Positions 39,301-52,573 are shown, counted from the first letter of the stretch. The stretch: DNA of 64,000 bases from Owenia fusiformis (GCA_903813345.2 CAIIXF020000010.1:16691181-16755180), one strand, 5' to 3'. Numbers and translations: made by a program. Notes: generated from the letters alone by a model not told the origin.

Positions 39301-42300
39301 ATTATGAATGAGGTAATCATTTCTCATATTTTTTTCAATGCTATTCTGTCATTGGTCATTTCTATACAAACTTAAAGGATTCAGGATCAAGGCCTGTTTA
39401 CATTATACTAATCATTATTTTGCTTTAAAAACCTGATCACTTAACTGTGATATTAACCAACAATTTAAATCACAGAATTCATACTCACACGTGTTATTCC
39501 CTCTTGGTGTATCTGCGACCAGGACTTCTCTGCAGCCTTGAACTTCTCATGTTCATTCAGGTACTTGTCCATGTTACCATTGTGCATGTACTTGTAGTAG
39601 TCATTTTCAGGTGTTTCAGTGCTGCTCTGTACAGAGTTAGACTTGTGCTCCTTGGCCTTCTCTTTCTTTTCATGGGTGTGTTTCTCCTTCTTTTCTTTTT
39701 GTGCTGTAAAGGGGATAACATGTTATAAGGGGTAGTTAACATTCGGGAGGTCATCATCTAATGATGTTAAAGTTGTAATGCTTGAGTTGCACTGCTTTCA
39801 CCACGATGCTGTATGACCAGTGTATTATCTTTGTGTCTTTGTATGCTCCTCGAAGTAGTTCAAGCAGAGTTATCTTGTCATCGATGGTGACTCATAGCCC
39901 ATGTGCTGTTACCACATCAAATTAGTACAATCATAGAAAAATGTAAGACCAAAGAATTGCAATTTTGATTCCTTCATCCCTGTCATACAATAGAGTAAAA
40001 AATAAAGTGAATAAAACCAACTATGTAACAAGAAATCTCTCCTTACGCACATTTCATTTTATGATATCAAATACATTAATATAGATTGTAGAGAACCAGG
40101 CCAATTGTTCACGGACAGAACTTCCTTAAAAATCAATGTAGTCTTCAAAAACTAATACAAGACTTAAAATTATCTCTTTCAAAAAAGAACTTTTTGCCTT
40201 TGTGTTGACATATATGCATTTTTGCATCTTGCATCCCTGAACTTCAAAAATTGTTATTTAATGCTGGAGAAAATGAAACCTTGCTAATCGAGATATTGAC
40301 CTTGTACAAAATAAAAAAAACAACCTTTTAGAGAAGTTATCATCTGGTAATCACCATCAAATCACCTACGCGATTCTCTCCATCACGTTTATATTATTCT
40401 TAACAATCAATATCGATCAATTTCCTAATAGCGTCGATCAAAGCGCTTTATAACTTAGTACAGCTGGTGCAAATGGTAAGGTATATTTTGAAAGCACAGG
40501 TGTAGTACAGTATAGTTAGTTTATGTGAAAACTAATATGAATAGGTGATTGAGATTTACAACAACTTAGGGGAGGGGGTACTACATCTGAAGGGAGGAAG
40601 AAATGAAAACTTTCTTCCCACAGCTAAATCAAATGTCATCAACTGTTTCCATTAGTTACTGAGTAGTTCATCCTTGCTATATACCAATTTTATTCAGGCC
40701 CATAGCCAGGGGAGGTTCGATCCCAGCCAAAAAATCTTTCAAAATCATGCAGTTTTTTACCATTCTGAGCACCTTTTATGTGATTTTTGACCAAAATTGT
40801 CACAAGTGATACCCTTGAATTTTTCAAAAAGTGAACCCCCCCTTGGAAAATCCTGGCTGTTATTGCTATGGCTATGGTCCTTCTTTGCATCATAAACAGG
40901 CTATTTAGTAACATTATGCATTTCACCCATAAATCTGATTGTAGTTTCTGAATGGAGCAGTGATAGCAGTTGTTGATCACTCACTTAAGGACACCAGCTT
41001 TCTCTTGAGCCTGAGCTACTTTGAGATAACTCTCCAACCAAATACACTTCACATACACCCATTCTCGCCATTCATCCTTTATCGAAAATTCATGGCACAA
41101 CTTCTCCAAAGAGAAAAATGGGTTTGTTTCATAAATGTTATTAACCATGATTGAATCTTGCTGCCACTGGCAGACAACTACTTGGATAAATTAATTATTT
41201 CATTGTGTTTATTGAGTACCCTCTGCTGACTATTGATCTCCTGTCAAAGCATAACGACTTGATCAAGTTCCAATCTCCAAGTTGACACTGAGAGAGAGAA
41301 AACCTACTATGGGATAACATGGGAATATCTGGGCTAGACTATATTAGAGGATACAGAATTCAAAATTTTGGAGCTATATCTAGGCTTAACGATGGGTTGA
41401 TTTGATTGGTTGAGAATGTCACTTGCTATATAATACTTTCTCAGATTTTCAGATTAATGCTTCAAATGATAAAATAACTTCTCGCAAAATAGCAATACTA
41501 TGACTGGATATCCACATCAACAAATCTACATTTGTAATAAATCTATTGTGACAAATATGCTATGTTAATGACAGTGATAATCCAAGCAAAAACACAAAGT
41601 AAGCTTGCTGTGGGGAGTACCCTGAAAAGCACAACCAGTAATCTGGGGCTTCCTCATCCTGTTCTGAAAATAATTAGTTGAGGAGATGTAGAATCCAAGA
41701 TAGAATGTTCTACATGCGTAGGAATTTCAATATAAATCAATATGTTGACTCAAGGGGATTCAGTGAAGGGAGATACTTAATTTGTGCTATATTATTATTA
41801 ATGTATGTGTAATACCAGCATTGTTTGTATAATACATATGCGTTATGTGTAAAACCAGCATTATGTGTAACATAAGCATTGTGTGTAGCACCAGCATTAT
41901 GTGTAAAACCAGCATTATGTGTAACATAAGCATTATGTGCAGCACCAGCATTGTGTGTAACACTAGCATTGTGTGTAACACCAGCATTGTGTGTAATACC
42001 AGCATTGTGTGTAATACCAGCATTGTGTGTAGCACCAGCATTGTGTGTAGCACCAGCATTGTGCGTAGCACCAGCATTATGTGTAAAACCAGCATTATGT
42101 GTAACATAAGCATTATGTGCAGCACCAGCATTGTGTGTAACACTAGCATTGTGTGTAACACCAGCATTGTGTGTAATACCAGCATTGTGTGTAGCACCAG
42201 CATTGTGTGTAGCACCAGCATTGTGCGTAGCACCAGCATTGTGCATAGCACCAGCATTGTGTGTAGCACCAGCATTGTGTGTAACACAAGCATTGTGTGT

Positions 42301-45300
42301 AACACTAGCACTGTGTATAGCACCAGCATTGTGTGTAATACCAGCATTGTGTGTAATACCAGCATTGTGTGTAGCACCAGCATTGTGTGTAGCACCAGCA
42401 TTGTGCGTAGCACCAGCATTATGTGTAAAACCAGCATTATGTGTAACACAAGCATTGTGTGTAACACTAGCACTGTGTATAGCACCAGCATTGTGTGTAA
42501 TACCAGCATTGTGTGTAGCACCAGCATTGTGTGTAGCACCAGCATTGTGCGTAGCACCAGCATTATGTGTAGCACCAGCATTGTGTGTAACACCAGCATT
42601 GTGCATAGCACCAGCATTGTGTGTAGCACCAGCATTGTGTGTAGCACCAGCATTGTGTGTAGCACTAGCATTATGTATAACACCAGCACTGTGTGTAGCA
42701 CCAGCATTGTGTATAACACCAGCATTGTGTGTAACCAGCATTGTACGGAGCACCAGCATTGTGTGTAGCACCAGCATTGTGTGCAGCACCAGCATTGTGT
42801 GTAATACTAGCATTGTGTGTAGCACAAGCATTGTGTTTAACACCAGCATTGTGTGTAGAACCAGCATTATGTGTAACACCAGCATTGTGTGTAACACCAG
42901 CATTGTGTGTAACACCAGCATTGTGTGTAACACCAGCATTGTGTGTAACACCAGCATTGTGTGTAACACCAGCATTATGTGTAATCTATGTGTATTGAGA
43001 ATTGAGCACCTGGCAAAGCATTACACCTCCAAATAAGGGATCAATATTCAAGCATCATGTTAGATCAATATAAATGTGAATTTCAACAAATTTGGACAAA
43101 TAGTCTCACAAGAATGATAAATCATTATTACAAATCACGTTCCAATGTCTGAACAAATGAGCAATACTCCGTGAGAGATTGTGTTTCAATCCAGCAATTT
43201 GTCTTCATTATTGAATTTCTTTGGAATGTGATTTATACCTAAACCACAGCAAAAGAGAAAGGGTTAAATAGATCCTCAATAAAGAAGAGATTAACTAATG
43301 ACAATTTGGGGTTTCATATAATTTGGGAATTGAACATTCTCAAAATTCATTTCGTTCATTGCGTACCTTCACTACCTCTCTGACGTTGTTAAAATAGTTC
43401 TAAAATTCCCGGGGCACGATCTGAGAAAGAAAGAATTTTAACGATTAAAACATCACATCGACATGTGGTATTCGTTTATTCTACGTTGAAAATTACGAAT
43501 ATGGGGATGACGTCACTTCAAAACGAACTGCATAGCAACGGTGTTAATAAACAATTTCTGATCGGAAAGTCCTTGCATATACCTAAGACAGTAGTATTCA
43601 CTTATTTTAACAGTTTGTTACGAATTACTTAATATTTTTCTTATGAATGAATTCTTACTACATTAGAAAAAATAAACATTTTATAAAATAAAACAAATAA
43701 AACGCAAAGAAATACATTTTTTGAAGGAGTTTAAAATGTTTAGAAGAGTAAATTTCGCAGGAATTTAAAGATCTGCATGAAGTAAGGCACCGGAGGTACG
43801 GATTGCACTGGACGAAAGGCTCGGAGATTGGAAACTGAACATTCTGATTACAGATGTGTTATCACAGAAATTGGGAGCTGTAAGGGGAATGTACAATTCA
43901 CTGCATTAAAAGGACAAATAGTCCATAAAACAGAGCTCCAAATGGCCTATTGTAAAATAATGAAGCATTTATAACTATTCCCTCGGGCTGTTTAGGCAAT
44001 ATAAGAGGCTATTGTACTTTTATTAAAACGAGAAAACTTAATCGGCTCAAGGACCTAATAAACAAAATAATAAAATCTTACATCTGAACAAATCTAGCCA
44101 ACAAATTTTATGAAATCATCCTGTTCAGATATGGGACACACAGCATAATCATGAAAATGTTTAACTTTACAAAACTGTGACAACTATCCCACAAGTAGTA
44201 TGATAAAAAAACTTCTAAAAAGGCGATCATGTGTGATCGTGCCATACATAATTGCTTATCTCATAATTCACACGATGTTCAAAGCAGATTTCTCTATTTC
44301 TAGCCTGACATGCTATTTATTACACACATTATTACAGCTATCGCCTGAGGGATGTTTACTCATTAAGCCAGCACTTTCCTTCATTTTCAGTTGCCATGGA
44401 AACGTATTACCGTCAACTGAATTATGGAATAAAACAGACAATGCAGAGTTTACTGTGAAGAGATTTTCTAATCTGGCAAATGTAGATGACACTTAATAAT
44501 AATGACAACCTTTACCAGTTTACAGTGATCTCCCCAGCATTCTAAAAATAGGCTTGCATCCATTTGAAAATCTATTTGCACCCACTTGGAAATGAGAAAA
44601 ATCATGAAAAATTTTGGCCAATTTTGGTCTGAATTGTGAAAATGAGAATTTTGCACCCACCTGAGAAAAAATCCTGCGGAGATCACTGCTTAAAATGAAC
44701 ACATAACCAACTCAAGAAATTTGATTACATTTTTTACTCATTACAGGAAATATTTTTTTCTACACCTATTCCGCTGGTTAAGAACAAGAATAAAACTTAT
44801 TTTACTAAACATCAAAATTCATCATGAGGGTGAGATATCACGGCCTCCTATCAGTTTCCTTCTAGATTATTTACAAGGCAGAGATGGTCTGAGTATATGT
44901 ATGGTCAAAACTGTGGACTGAAAATACATCAAGGCATTCTTCAAGATCGGGCTTTACTTCTATAGAAAGAATTGTACCATTAGACCAAAGATGACAGCAA
45001 TGCAGCATTGTATGATTTTAATTTGAAACTGTTCGTGAGGTGAAAGACCATCCCGTTGATTTACCAATCCCGTTGATTTACCATTCATGTTAATCTACCA
45101 TTCCTGTTCACTTACCATTCATGTTGATTAACCATTCATGTTGATTAACCACATATGTTGATTAACCATCCATGTTGATTTACCATTCATGTTAATCTAC
45201 CATTCCTGTTCACTTACCATTCATGTTGATTAACCATTCATGTTGATTAACCATTCATGTTGATTTACCATTCTTGTTGATTTACCATTCTTGTTGATTT

Positions 45301-48300
45301 ACCGTTCATGTTGATTTACCATTCCTGTTGACTTACTATTCCTGGTTATTTACAATTATTACCATAACTGATGATGAACAATAACTGGCAACTGACAATA
45401 TATAGTGATTAACCATGCCGGGTGATTTACCATACCTGGTGATTGACCATACATATCTTATAAATTTTTCATTTTTTTCATCTAGGTAAATAGATCACCT
45501 TATAAACACTATGAACAACTATAGAAAGACATGGCTTAATCCTGAGTCATAAAGGTGGGCAATGCAATTGTTCTCATTATGATGAAGTTGTTTTCATCAC
45601 GTCATCTCCTTAGTATCAAAGTAATGGGACCGTTGAAAGTGATAATAAGGTGAACAACAAGGACAATACAAGGCATTGACATGCAAAATGTCACCACCCG
45701 CCATTTGTTACAGATGCCACTCTGAATGCTGAATGCCTGAGACATTAACCACTGTCACAAAAAAAGTTGGAGACAACAACAATATGCCACGACTTGTGGT
45801 GGTGACATAATAATTAATATACAAATCGGGGGATAAAGATAGTTCCATCAACTGTTATAGGTGGCAGTGCTGATTGTATTGCTTCCCTTGTGACATTCTC
45901 AATAGATATCGATGCACAAATAATTGAAATTGAAACACAGCAAAATACAATCGTGTTTGATCTGAATATACACCACAGATTCTGAAATCAATGTAGTAAA
46001 CAACTGACTAAACAATGTTTCAAATTAGTATTCTGTTGAATTCCTTTTGTCAGATAGGCTCACGGAAGATTTCGAAACTAATCAATATCCATTTCAAATT
46101 AACCCATTTTTGATTTGTATGTACAAATATTCCTATGCTGCATATCTCATGCTATCTTGGCCTTTTCTTTTTTTGTTCTTCAAGAGAAACTCTATTGACG
46201 TAATGAGAGCGAGTAGGGAACTATATACAGATAAATTCTGGGCCAGTAATTAATCATAATCATTAGAAATTCCTCGGAGAAAATGAACTATTTTATCCAC
46301 AGAATCATAATTGTACAAAATCATTTTGATAACAGAGGAATGATAATAAACTATAAAAACATTGTGAAAAGATGATAAATTAATTAAACCTGTAAAAGTT
46401 AAAACATTCAAATTATTCTCAAGTTGCTGATATAAGTAAATGTACTGTGTGCTGAAAATGTTGCAAAAAGTTAACAGCAATTCCCCTCTCATATAAACTT
46501 GCCAATTAGAAAGTATAATGTAATATGAGAAATAAATAAATCCAACTTCTATTCCCCCCTTTGTCCTTCACCTGAAGAGCATCAAATCAAATAATATCAA
46601 AAATATAAGACATTCACAAATATGATGTCACATTTCATCAACTTAAAACCATGGCAATTTCCATCCAATGAGTTTCAAATAAAATTGTGTCAATTATTTA
46701 TGAACCAAATGCTGAAAAGGGTTGCAAAAATGGGATGTCACAACCAGCACAACACGGAGATTGCATGCATACTTTATCAAATTATAAAGCAGTAGCCCCT
46801 AGATACTGACAATTGAATATATTAAATAATCAATTAGCTGAAAATATAATAACTATTCCAATGTTCCGGGATAGGATTTATTAACCATGTAAAATGCAGT
46901 AAATCACTGTCAATATAAACAATAGATTAGAGTTATTCATCTATATATTTCATCCGTATTCTTAGTTTATGTTTATATTTACCCTTTTCACTAAGATGAC
47001 TTCAGATACCCACATAACCTGCTTTACGGGTATTTTATGATTCTGTGCCTATAGCGTAATTCAGCATAATTCACTCCGACTACTATAATCCATACACAAA
47101 CACTTCGCTCAAAATCTGTCCAATTATTCATATTTTTTATATTACACTATCATACATTACACCTGTTCACTTGTAATCATATTTCATATTTACAAAGAAG
47201 ACATTAAGAAGCAAAATGTCACTACCAACCATTTGTTACAGATACTGAATGCCGAATGGCAACCACCAATGGCTGGACACCAACACCATCCACTTCTGGT
47301 GGTGGCAGAATAGGTGAATAACACTGATATCCAATAGTATATCACCATCATTATATATTATACCACGCCATCCTACACCACTTCTGTGAGCAAAAATTGA
47401 ACCATTATATCACTTAATAATATATACATCTCTCAATATATATCGGTCAAGAAACACAACAAGCTTTATTTGCATCAAAATAATTTTTCAAGGACCTTAT
47501 GATTCTCAATGTTGCTTTGGCCTGAATAAAAAAAGATATTCTTAAACTATTTCATATAGACTCCATCCTATAAAGGTTTGTTTCTTATAGATTGCTATAT
47601 GCGGAGAAGAAGCGGGAATAGACGATTACTATATATTATAGGTATTATAGGTACGAGAATGGCCATTAAAGCTCCAAAAAAATTGTCAATGTTTGTCTCT
47701 ATTGAAAGAACAGTAACAACAAACAATTACTTTAATGGCCATCCCTCTGTTGCATGCTATATGTCAAATGTATTCACAACATCATTGTGCAAAGGCTGTT
47801 TATCACATAATATCTTTAGATGTCCGTAGAACATATATTTGTAACTTCAATATCAAGAAATGGTACGATTATTAATAAATGCAAATCCAATTTGAAACTG
47901 AATCATTCCAATTATTAGTCATCATAACCTACTGTATAAGTACAATTTCAGGTGTGATATTGGAATAAATATGGGAATGATATTGTTTAAAGATATTTGC
48001 TTTTCATATACAGCTGTTACACATTAATACTGAGAGTTTTCGCTCATGAAAACTGAATATACAGATATCTGTAATTTGACTGGTAATAATAATAGCAATA
48101 TCTCAACCAATCAAATTCAAGGTATCTATAAGTCATGCATATAAGTCATCAGTTCATGATGTGCGAAGACTCTTTAAATCACAGACTGTTGACTGACTAC
48201 GAACCTTTTTCACTAGGACAGCATACAAACTCTACGCCGTTATACTTAGCGACACCACAAGGCAACAACATAGCGAAGCTTTGGATGACTTTGCCCTGTT

Positions 48301-48423
48301 GTCGGCATGACTCTGTCGCAATTTTGTTCCAATCCTCCGAGACGACACACTGCTTAGAGTTATGGAGGTGATCAAAGTTGCATTCCTCAGGTACGAGTAA
48401 AGCTTCACTTTGGAAGGGACCAA
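30353..48423 (-). CDS. APP: Amyloid-beta precursor protein family gene (5' exons outside)
   Basis: A type I membrane protein, partial at the N-terminus. Exons in coding order: 48423-48205, 39703-39489, 39052-38957, 37272-37114, 36049-35821, 34875-34726, 34307-34171, 33686-33564, 30610-30353 (stop TAG). All phases join, giving about 528 residues. The first exon is the copper-binding half of E1 (GPFQSEALLVPEEC, MLLPCG, GVEFVCCP). The second is a Lys/Glu/His linker running into the E2 start (DKYLNEHEKF). E2 continues through EKRRKAIEQY and EEKDRQHTVNHFKHVQ. The last exon holds the transmembrane helix (IAIGCVTVFVVIVVAVVLL), RKK stop-transfer, SPEERH and GYENPTY, the binding site for PTB adaptors. 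No Kunitz domain is seen and no region resembles the human amyloid-beta peptide. The signal peptide and growth-factor-like domain must lie at higher coordinates. CEP164 converges on it from the left. Confidence 0.92.
31318..31446. repeat. MITE family 'GGCC(C)GTAGCCA', copy 1
   Basis: Starts CAGGCCAGTAGCCA and ends AGCTGGCTACGGGCC, which are inverted terminal repeats. The core contains ACCATATTGAGCAC and a CCCCTTGATAAAAGCTGG end. Lies in the last intron of the APP gene. Confidence 0.75.
34551..34620 (+). repeat. Two tandem 35-bp units in an APP intron
   Basis: A 35-bp sequence starting TTTCTTTAACAACTGAATCT is repeated once, without visible mismatch, between the exons at 34307 and 34726. Confidence 0.85.
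34984..35150. repeat. Dispersed repeat in an APP intron (family also at 2146-2240)
   Basis: Begins CAGGGATTTCATTTGCAGCA and ends in GTGAAACCCCCTG, giving weak terminal inverted repeats. The GCAGGCAACA, CCTGTTGTTTTTAGG and TTTTCAACTTTTCC blocks match 2146-2240. A possible third relative lies near 62994-63165. Confidence 0.55.
37344..37532. repeat. MITE family 'GGCCCGTAGCCA', copy 2
   Basis: Begins CAGGCCCGTAGCCA and ends ACTGGCTACAGGCCTG. The core has AAAATCATGCA, ACCATTATGAGCACTTTT and GAATTTTTGAAAAGTGACCC. Lies in the APP intron between 37272 and 38957. Confidence 0.8.
40696..40862. repeat. MITE family 'GGCCCGTAGCCA', copy 3
   Basis: Begins CAGGCCCATAGCCAGGGG and ends near AAATCCTGGCTG. 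The core matches copies 2 and 4 (AAAATCATGCAGTTTTTTACC, GAGCACCTTTT). Lies in the long APP intron. Confidence 0.75.
41815..42987. repeat. 18-bp minisatellite, about 64 copies, in the long APP intron
   Basis: Head-to-tail copies of GCATTGTGTGTAACACCA and point variants (GTAGCACCA, GTAATACCA, ATGTGTAAAACCA). Blocks of variants recur in order: for example the run at 41890-41998 recurs about 180 bp later, and another near 42280 recurs about 162 bp later. This shows higher-order amplification. Because the unit is 18 bp and most copies lack stops, long open frames appear on both strands; I do not regard these as genes. Confidence 0.95.
43040..44520. other. APP intron sequence without recognised gene
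   Basis: Unique AT-rich DNA. A TGACGTCAC site lies near 43507 and GTTGCCATGGAAAC, which fits the RFX X-box consensus, at 44390-44403. No exon of the APP frame is seen. Confidence 0.4.
44523..44688 (-). repeat. MITE, inverse copy of the 14400-14620 family
   Basis: Has perfect 11-bp terminal inverted repeats, CAGTGATCTCC at 44523-44533 and GGAGATCACTG at 44678-44688. The core carries the TGCACCCAC and GAAAATGAGAATTTTGCACC blocks of the family. Lies in the long APP intron. Confidence 0.75.
45047..45365. repeat. Degenerate minisatellite, unit about 16 bp
   Basis: About 20 copies of ACCATTCATGTTGATT and variants (ACCATTCCTGTTCACTT, ACCATTCTTGTTGATTT). Weaker relatives extend to about 45450. Lies in the long APP intron. 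Confidence 0.85.
45680..45800 (+). repeat. Short repeat, matched at 47212-47320
   Basis: GCAAAATGTCACCACCCGCC, CCATTTGTTACAGAT and GAATGCTGAATG followed by a GGTGGTG block near 45800 recur at 47212-47320 with substitutions and a short deletion. This is a diverged local duplication inside the long APP intron. Confidence 0.55.
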
Positions 48424-48487
48424 CTACAATAAAGCACACAAGCAAGGGGTTAGTAATACCAGGGTGGAAATTATTCTAGCATCTCAG

Positions 48488-48669
48488 ACTCGTAGCCAGG
48501 AATTTTCAATATCTCTCAAAACCATGCAGTTTTCACAATTTTGTGCATTTTCGAGTGATCTTGGGACAAAATGTGTCAAATTTGAATTCCCTGAAGTTTT
48601 TTACTTTTTACAAACTGAACACCCCCCCCCCCCCTCCTCATTGGCAAAAGCTGGCTACGGGCCTGAATC
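48488..48669. repeat. MITE family 'GGCCCGTAGCCA', copy 4
   Basis: Begins near CTCGTAGCCAGG and ends AAAGCTGGCTACGGGCCTGA. The core keeps AAAACCATGCAGTTTT and AATTCCCTGAAGTTTTT. It contains a run of about 14 C. Lies just upstream of the E1 exon of APP. Confidence 0.75.
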
Positions 48670-49980
48670 TGGTCCTGCATATCTAGATCACTACATCTAC
48701 TTCACCTAATGTGGGCATAAGGTGTTTCAGGAAATGGAAGTCAAAGGGGCTTGAAGCAAAACTATCTAGCATATTGATGGTCATGTTTTTCCATATATGG
48801 AATAAATTCCATAATGGAATAAAGTGAACTGAGCAAGAAATAAATTGTATATGAAGCACACTCTCTAAATATATAGAGCATAGAAGAAAATCATCCACTT
48901 CTGTCAGGTCTTTAAAGGAATATAAATTCAACATGACCACCATACTTTCTATACTAAAGGGATTCATGCATAGCTCTGCAGCACTGTACACTACTGATAA
49001 AGATGGCGCTAAAAGTAAAACACACAGCCTTAAATTAATAGATTTCGAGAAAATTATTTAATGTATCTCATTTTTCAGTTGTGACTCTCATTTAGAAATA
49101 TGACATCCATTTACAAATAAAGCCTCAGTCAATGAACCAAATCACAACTGAAATTGTTTGAAATTTGAAGCAATTTATTTTTTCTGGGTATTGCTAAAAA
49201 ACATGATTGGTTTATGTTCAAGATAAAGCTGCTCAATTTATCAAGAAGTGGTGTGATCAATTCTTTCCCCAAACATATAATGTAAAAGATTGGGAGATTG
49301 GACATTGTCATTTTCTACTGGATATAGCTATGCAACTACTGAAGTCTTGTGACTCAGATGTAGAAATGTAATATTTTGAACATTTCAATTTTCGTTTTTG
49401 AATGTCTTGAGAGAATAATTATATCACTCTCCAACCATCATAAAGGAAATATTCTTTTTTGGTTCCGCATGGTGAATATTTGTTAGTAGGACTTAGCAGT
49501 GAAAGATATAAGCAATCTAACTAAGAAATAGTCTTGTTAAAAATACCCTGTACTCCCCCTCCCCCCTTTATCCTTCTCTCTGTATGTTCCCAGGTAAAGA
49601 GAGTGAAGGTGACAGGGGGGGGATACAGTCTTTGAGCAAGACTAACTAAGAAAGTGTATAATACTTTTCATACTATTCCAATCTTATCTATTCTGAAATA
49701 TAAAGGGAATAAATAAATCTTGGGTGGAGAATATCCTAAAATATCTCGCAAAGAAGACTGATATAAAATCAATTTATTCGTGCAATATAAGCCAGGTATA
49801 AGCCAGAAGTAGACTTTACTTGGTGATCCATGGGATTTGGTTCTGACTTTTTTATCTCCTTCAATGATATTATTCATAAAACAGCTTTTCTGAGGAGTCA
49901 GTAGATAGGTTAGCAATTACTTATATGGAGTGAATATCTGTGATGCGCGATGATTTCCCTTTGCAAAATTATATATATAA

Positions 49981-50123
49981 GGGTTATGTACTGGGAGGTT
50001 TTGGATATGGGGTTTATCCAGAGGGAGATATGCATATCTACCTGAGGGACCGTAGGTACCGAAGGTAGATGTGCATATCTCACGAGGGATGAACCCTATA
50101 TCCAAACCGACCATACATAACTG
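49981..50123. repeat. Palindromic element, about 140 bp
   Basis: The sequence at 49981-50043 (GGTTATGTACTGGGAGGTTT at its start) pairs with the reverse complement of about 50062-50123. The centre is ACCGTAGGTACCGAAGGTAG. Non-coding. Related motifs (GATATATCTGCCCG) occur near 6000 and 7490. Confidence 0.65.
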
Positions 50124-52573
50124 CTTTATCCTATACCAAGTAGAGTTTTCTAATTTTTTTGCCTCATGTAAACCCCAGCCAAAAGTGTGTTAGAGATGGG
50201 GACAGAGAAGGGAGGACATCAGCTTGATGCTATTGACCATACGATCTCTAAAGTTTCTTGATACCTAAGCCAGTATGATGCTCACTAAAGATAAAAAGAT
50301 CATGGTTAACATAAACCAGAATAACAATAAGATCCTGTTGGTTTATGAGTGCTTGGATTTGATGGATGATGGTTCAGTATATAAGATAGATACAAGAAGG
50401 CTACATAGTAATGATAAATTGATAGAACTCACTCCTAAAGATTAACGGAAGTTTTAATTATGTCTATGTTTGCATTAATTTGACGGGAGCAATAGGATTT
50501 ATGCCCTTACGCATTGCCTTCCTTACGTCAACTGCTGTCTCCACCAATGATGATATAGAGAGCACGGAATAATCTCGAGCGAGACTTGCATAGATATTAC
50601 CTTATTTGGAATCAATTGTTCAGGACAAAGTGTCCATCACAGATTCATTAACTTGTCTCATAGATCAGATTTTTTTCATTAAAATATTTTTTTAGAAAAT
50701 CATCCGTTACAGAATTAGTATCTTCGTCTCAGTCAATCGATCAGGTGTTTTCATTTATTAAAACAATTAATATTGAGTTCTGTTAGTCCATCTTCAAGCA
50801 AACATACACAAAAACCAGACACTCGTATGCTTCCTAATGAATGGCATTTACTTGACTCGAAACAGTGAAAACATGGAAATGAAAATATCAACAAAAACCA
50901 GGGGAATTCCAAATTAAATAATCCTAAAAGTTGTTCACACACGAATCCTATCTATATAATACTCCTGGGCTTTGAAGTAATTTTGAGACTGAGGTTGGAA
51001 TAACCTGCCACGCTTGAGTGAAGACATTTTAATCATTTAGAGGTTTTTCCTCTTTGTTTTCATACATATTGTATGGTTTACTTATATTTTCTGAATTAAT
51101 CTGAAACTCTATCATCCCCACATCTCAGGAAAAAGGACCAAGGGCAGGGCAGTCGGGAGTACCAGACTTGATGAATCCTAAATCTAAAACCATTTTTGAT
51201 GAATGTGTATAATAAAAAAAGGTTTATTTTGTATTGTAAGAGGTATACTATATGACTGTACTCCCACCCCTTTATTCTTTCCTATCACAGAAGATAGAGA
51301 ATATACGGGGAATGAATAAGGGGAAGGTACATACACAATATTGATGCAAGGCTAGACACACACCATAAGATACCTTAGATTAATTTGCTTTTCAATGTCA
51401 TCAATTCTTTCCCATCATGTTTGCACATGACGATCATTCAAAATGTAATTCTTAACATGCTAACAGCAAGAAATACAGGAAATTGCCTCTTTCCGAGGAA
51501 TGAAAGAAAGGAGTGTATGATACTGATAATTTCCTGAGTTCTGATGGGACATTCTAATTATCTTGATACACTTAAAACAAAATGCAACTGAATATTGGGT
51601 GTTGATTGGTATAATGTAAAATGGAACACCTCTAGAAGCAGAACACCTCTGTTAGAAGAATACTTTTCTACATCCTAAGTACCCAAATGATTTAATGTTA
51701 AATAAATGAACCTCTAAAAATGGAATACCTCCCAAGTGGAACATATTTTAAAGTCCACAAATGTTCCACTTAAACAGGTTTTACTGTACAACCATTACAT
51801 ATCTATATATTCTAGATAATGTGAAACTGAATTCTATGAAATCAGACAAAACTAATTGATTATACTGTATAGTATAACACACAGAGATTTTCTGACTCAT
51901 CCTGCCATGGGAGACAAACCCATTGAGACATTGTGCATTCAATTTGCGATGTCATAGAACCAGGGATTCTACAATAAAATGGAATTATCGAGAATGTCAG
52001 ACATAACTCAACTAAAAATCTACTTTCTTGCTCGACTGATCCAAGTTTAAATGGCAGTTTATAAGATTTATCATGACTGTTTCTCTTCATAATCAATAAT
52101 TCTTATCAGCCAGTGGCTGAAGAAATGTGACCCTTTCACACAACCAAACATACCATTGCCACCATAACAACAGCTACATTAATAAAATCAAATAAACCAA
52201 ATGATATTGAAAAGGGACGAACATAAATTCTGTATCAAAAATTAATCGCGTTCAATTTTTACAGGAAAATAATGAATTCCGAGGCGAAATCTAAATGCCA
52301 TGTAAGGAAATCTATTCTTAAGGCTTCATTCCATCGTTACCAGGCAAACACTAATCAATGGCTTTCCAAGCTTTATATGCCCCATAAACATTCTTCTTTA
52401 CCCATATACTTTCTAGGGGGTATTATCAACTACAAACAACAAGTTGCGTGTTATTCTTCAATTAACAATCACAAGATGATCAATACTTTCCACCTTCTAC
52501 GAATGCCCATATATGGTCAAATGAAATACACTTATTGTAAACCTGGAAACTTTCAAAAATATTTTTTATACTT

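Noticed and set aside
41815-42987. CRISPR array
   Set aside because: Units are directly adjacent with no unique spacers, and the genome is animal nuclear DNA.
41737-43036. Long open frames of 301-412 residues on both strands
   Set aside because: All are translations of the 18-bp minisatellite, whose period is a multiple of three. Overlapping frames on both strands and pure repeat composition rule out a normal gene.
44390-44403. RFX X-box (GTTGCCATGGAAAC) controlling the ciliary gene CEP164
   Set aside because: It fits the consensus but lies in an APP intron about 19 kb beyond the CEP164 stop, not near its promoter; a chance match is likely.
51860-52096. Minus-strand frame as the missing APP E1 growth-factor-like exon
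   Set aside because: It has several cysteines, but their spacing and the surrounding residues do not match the domain, and no suitable donor/acceptor pair in phase with 48423 was seen.
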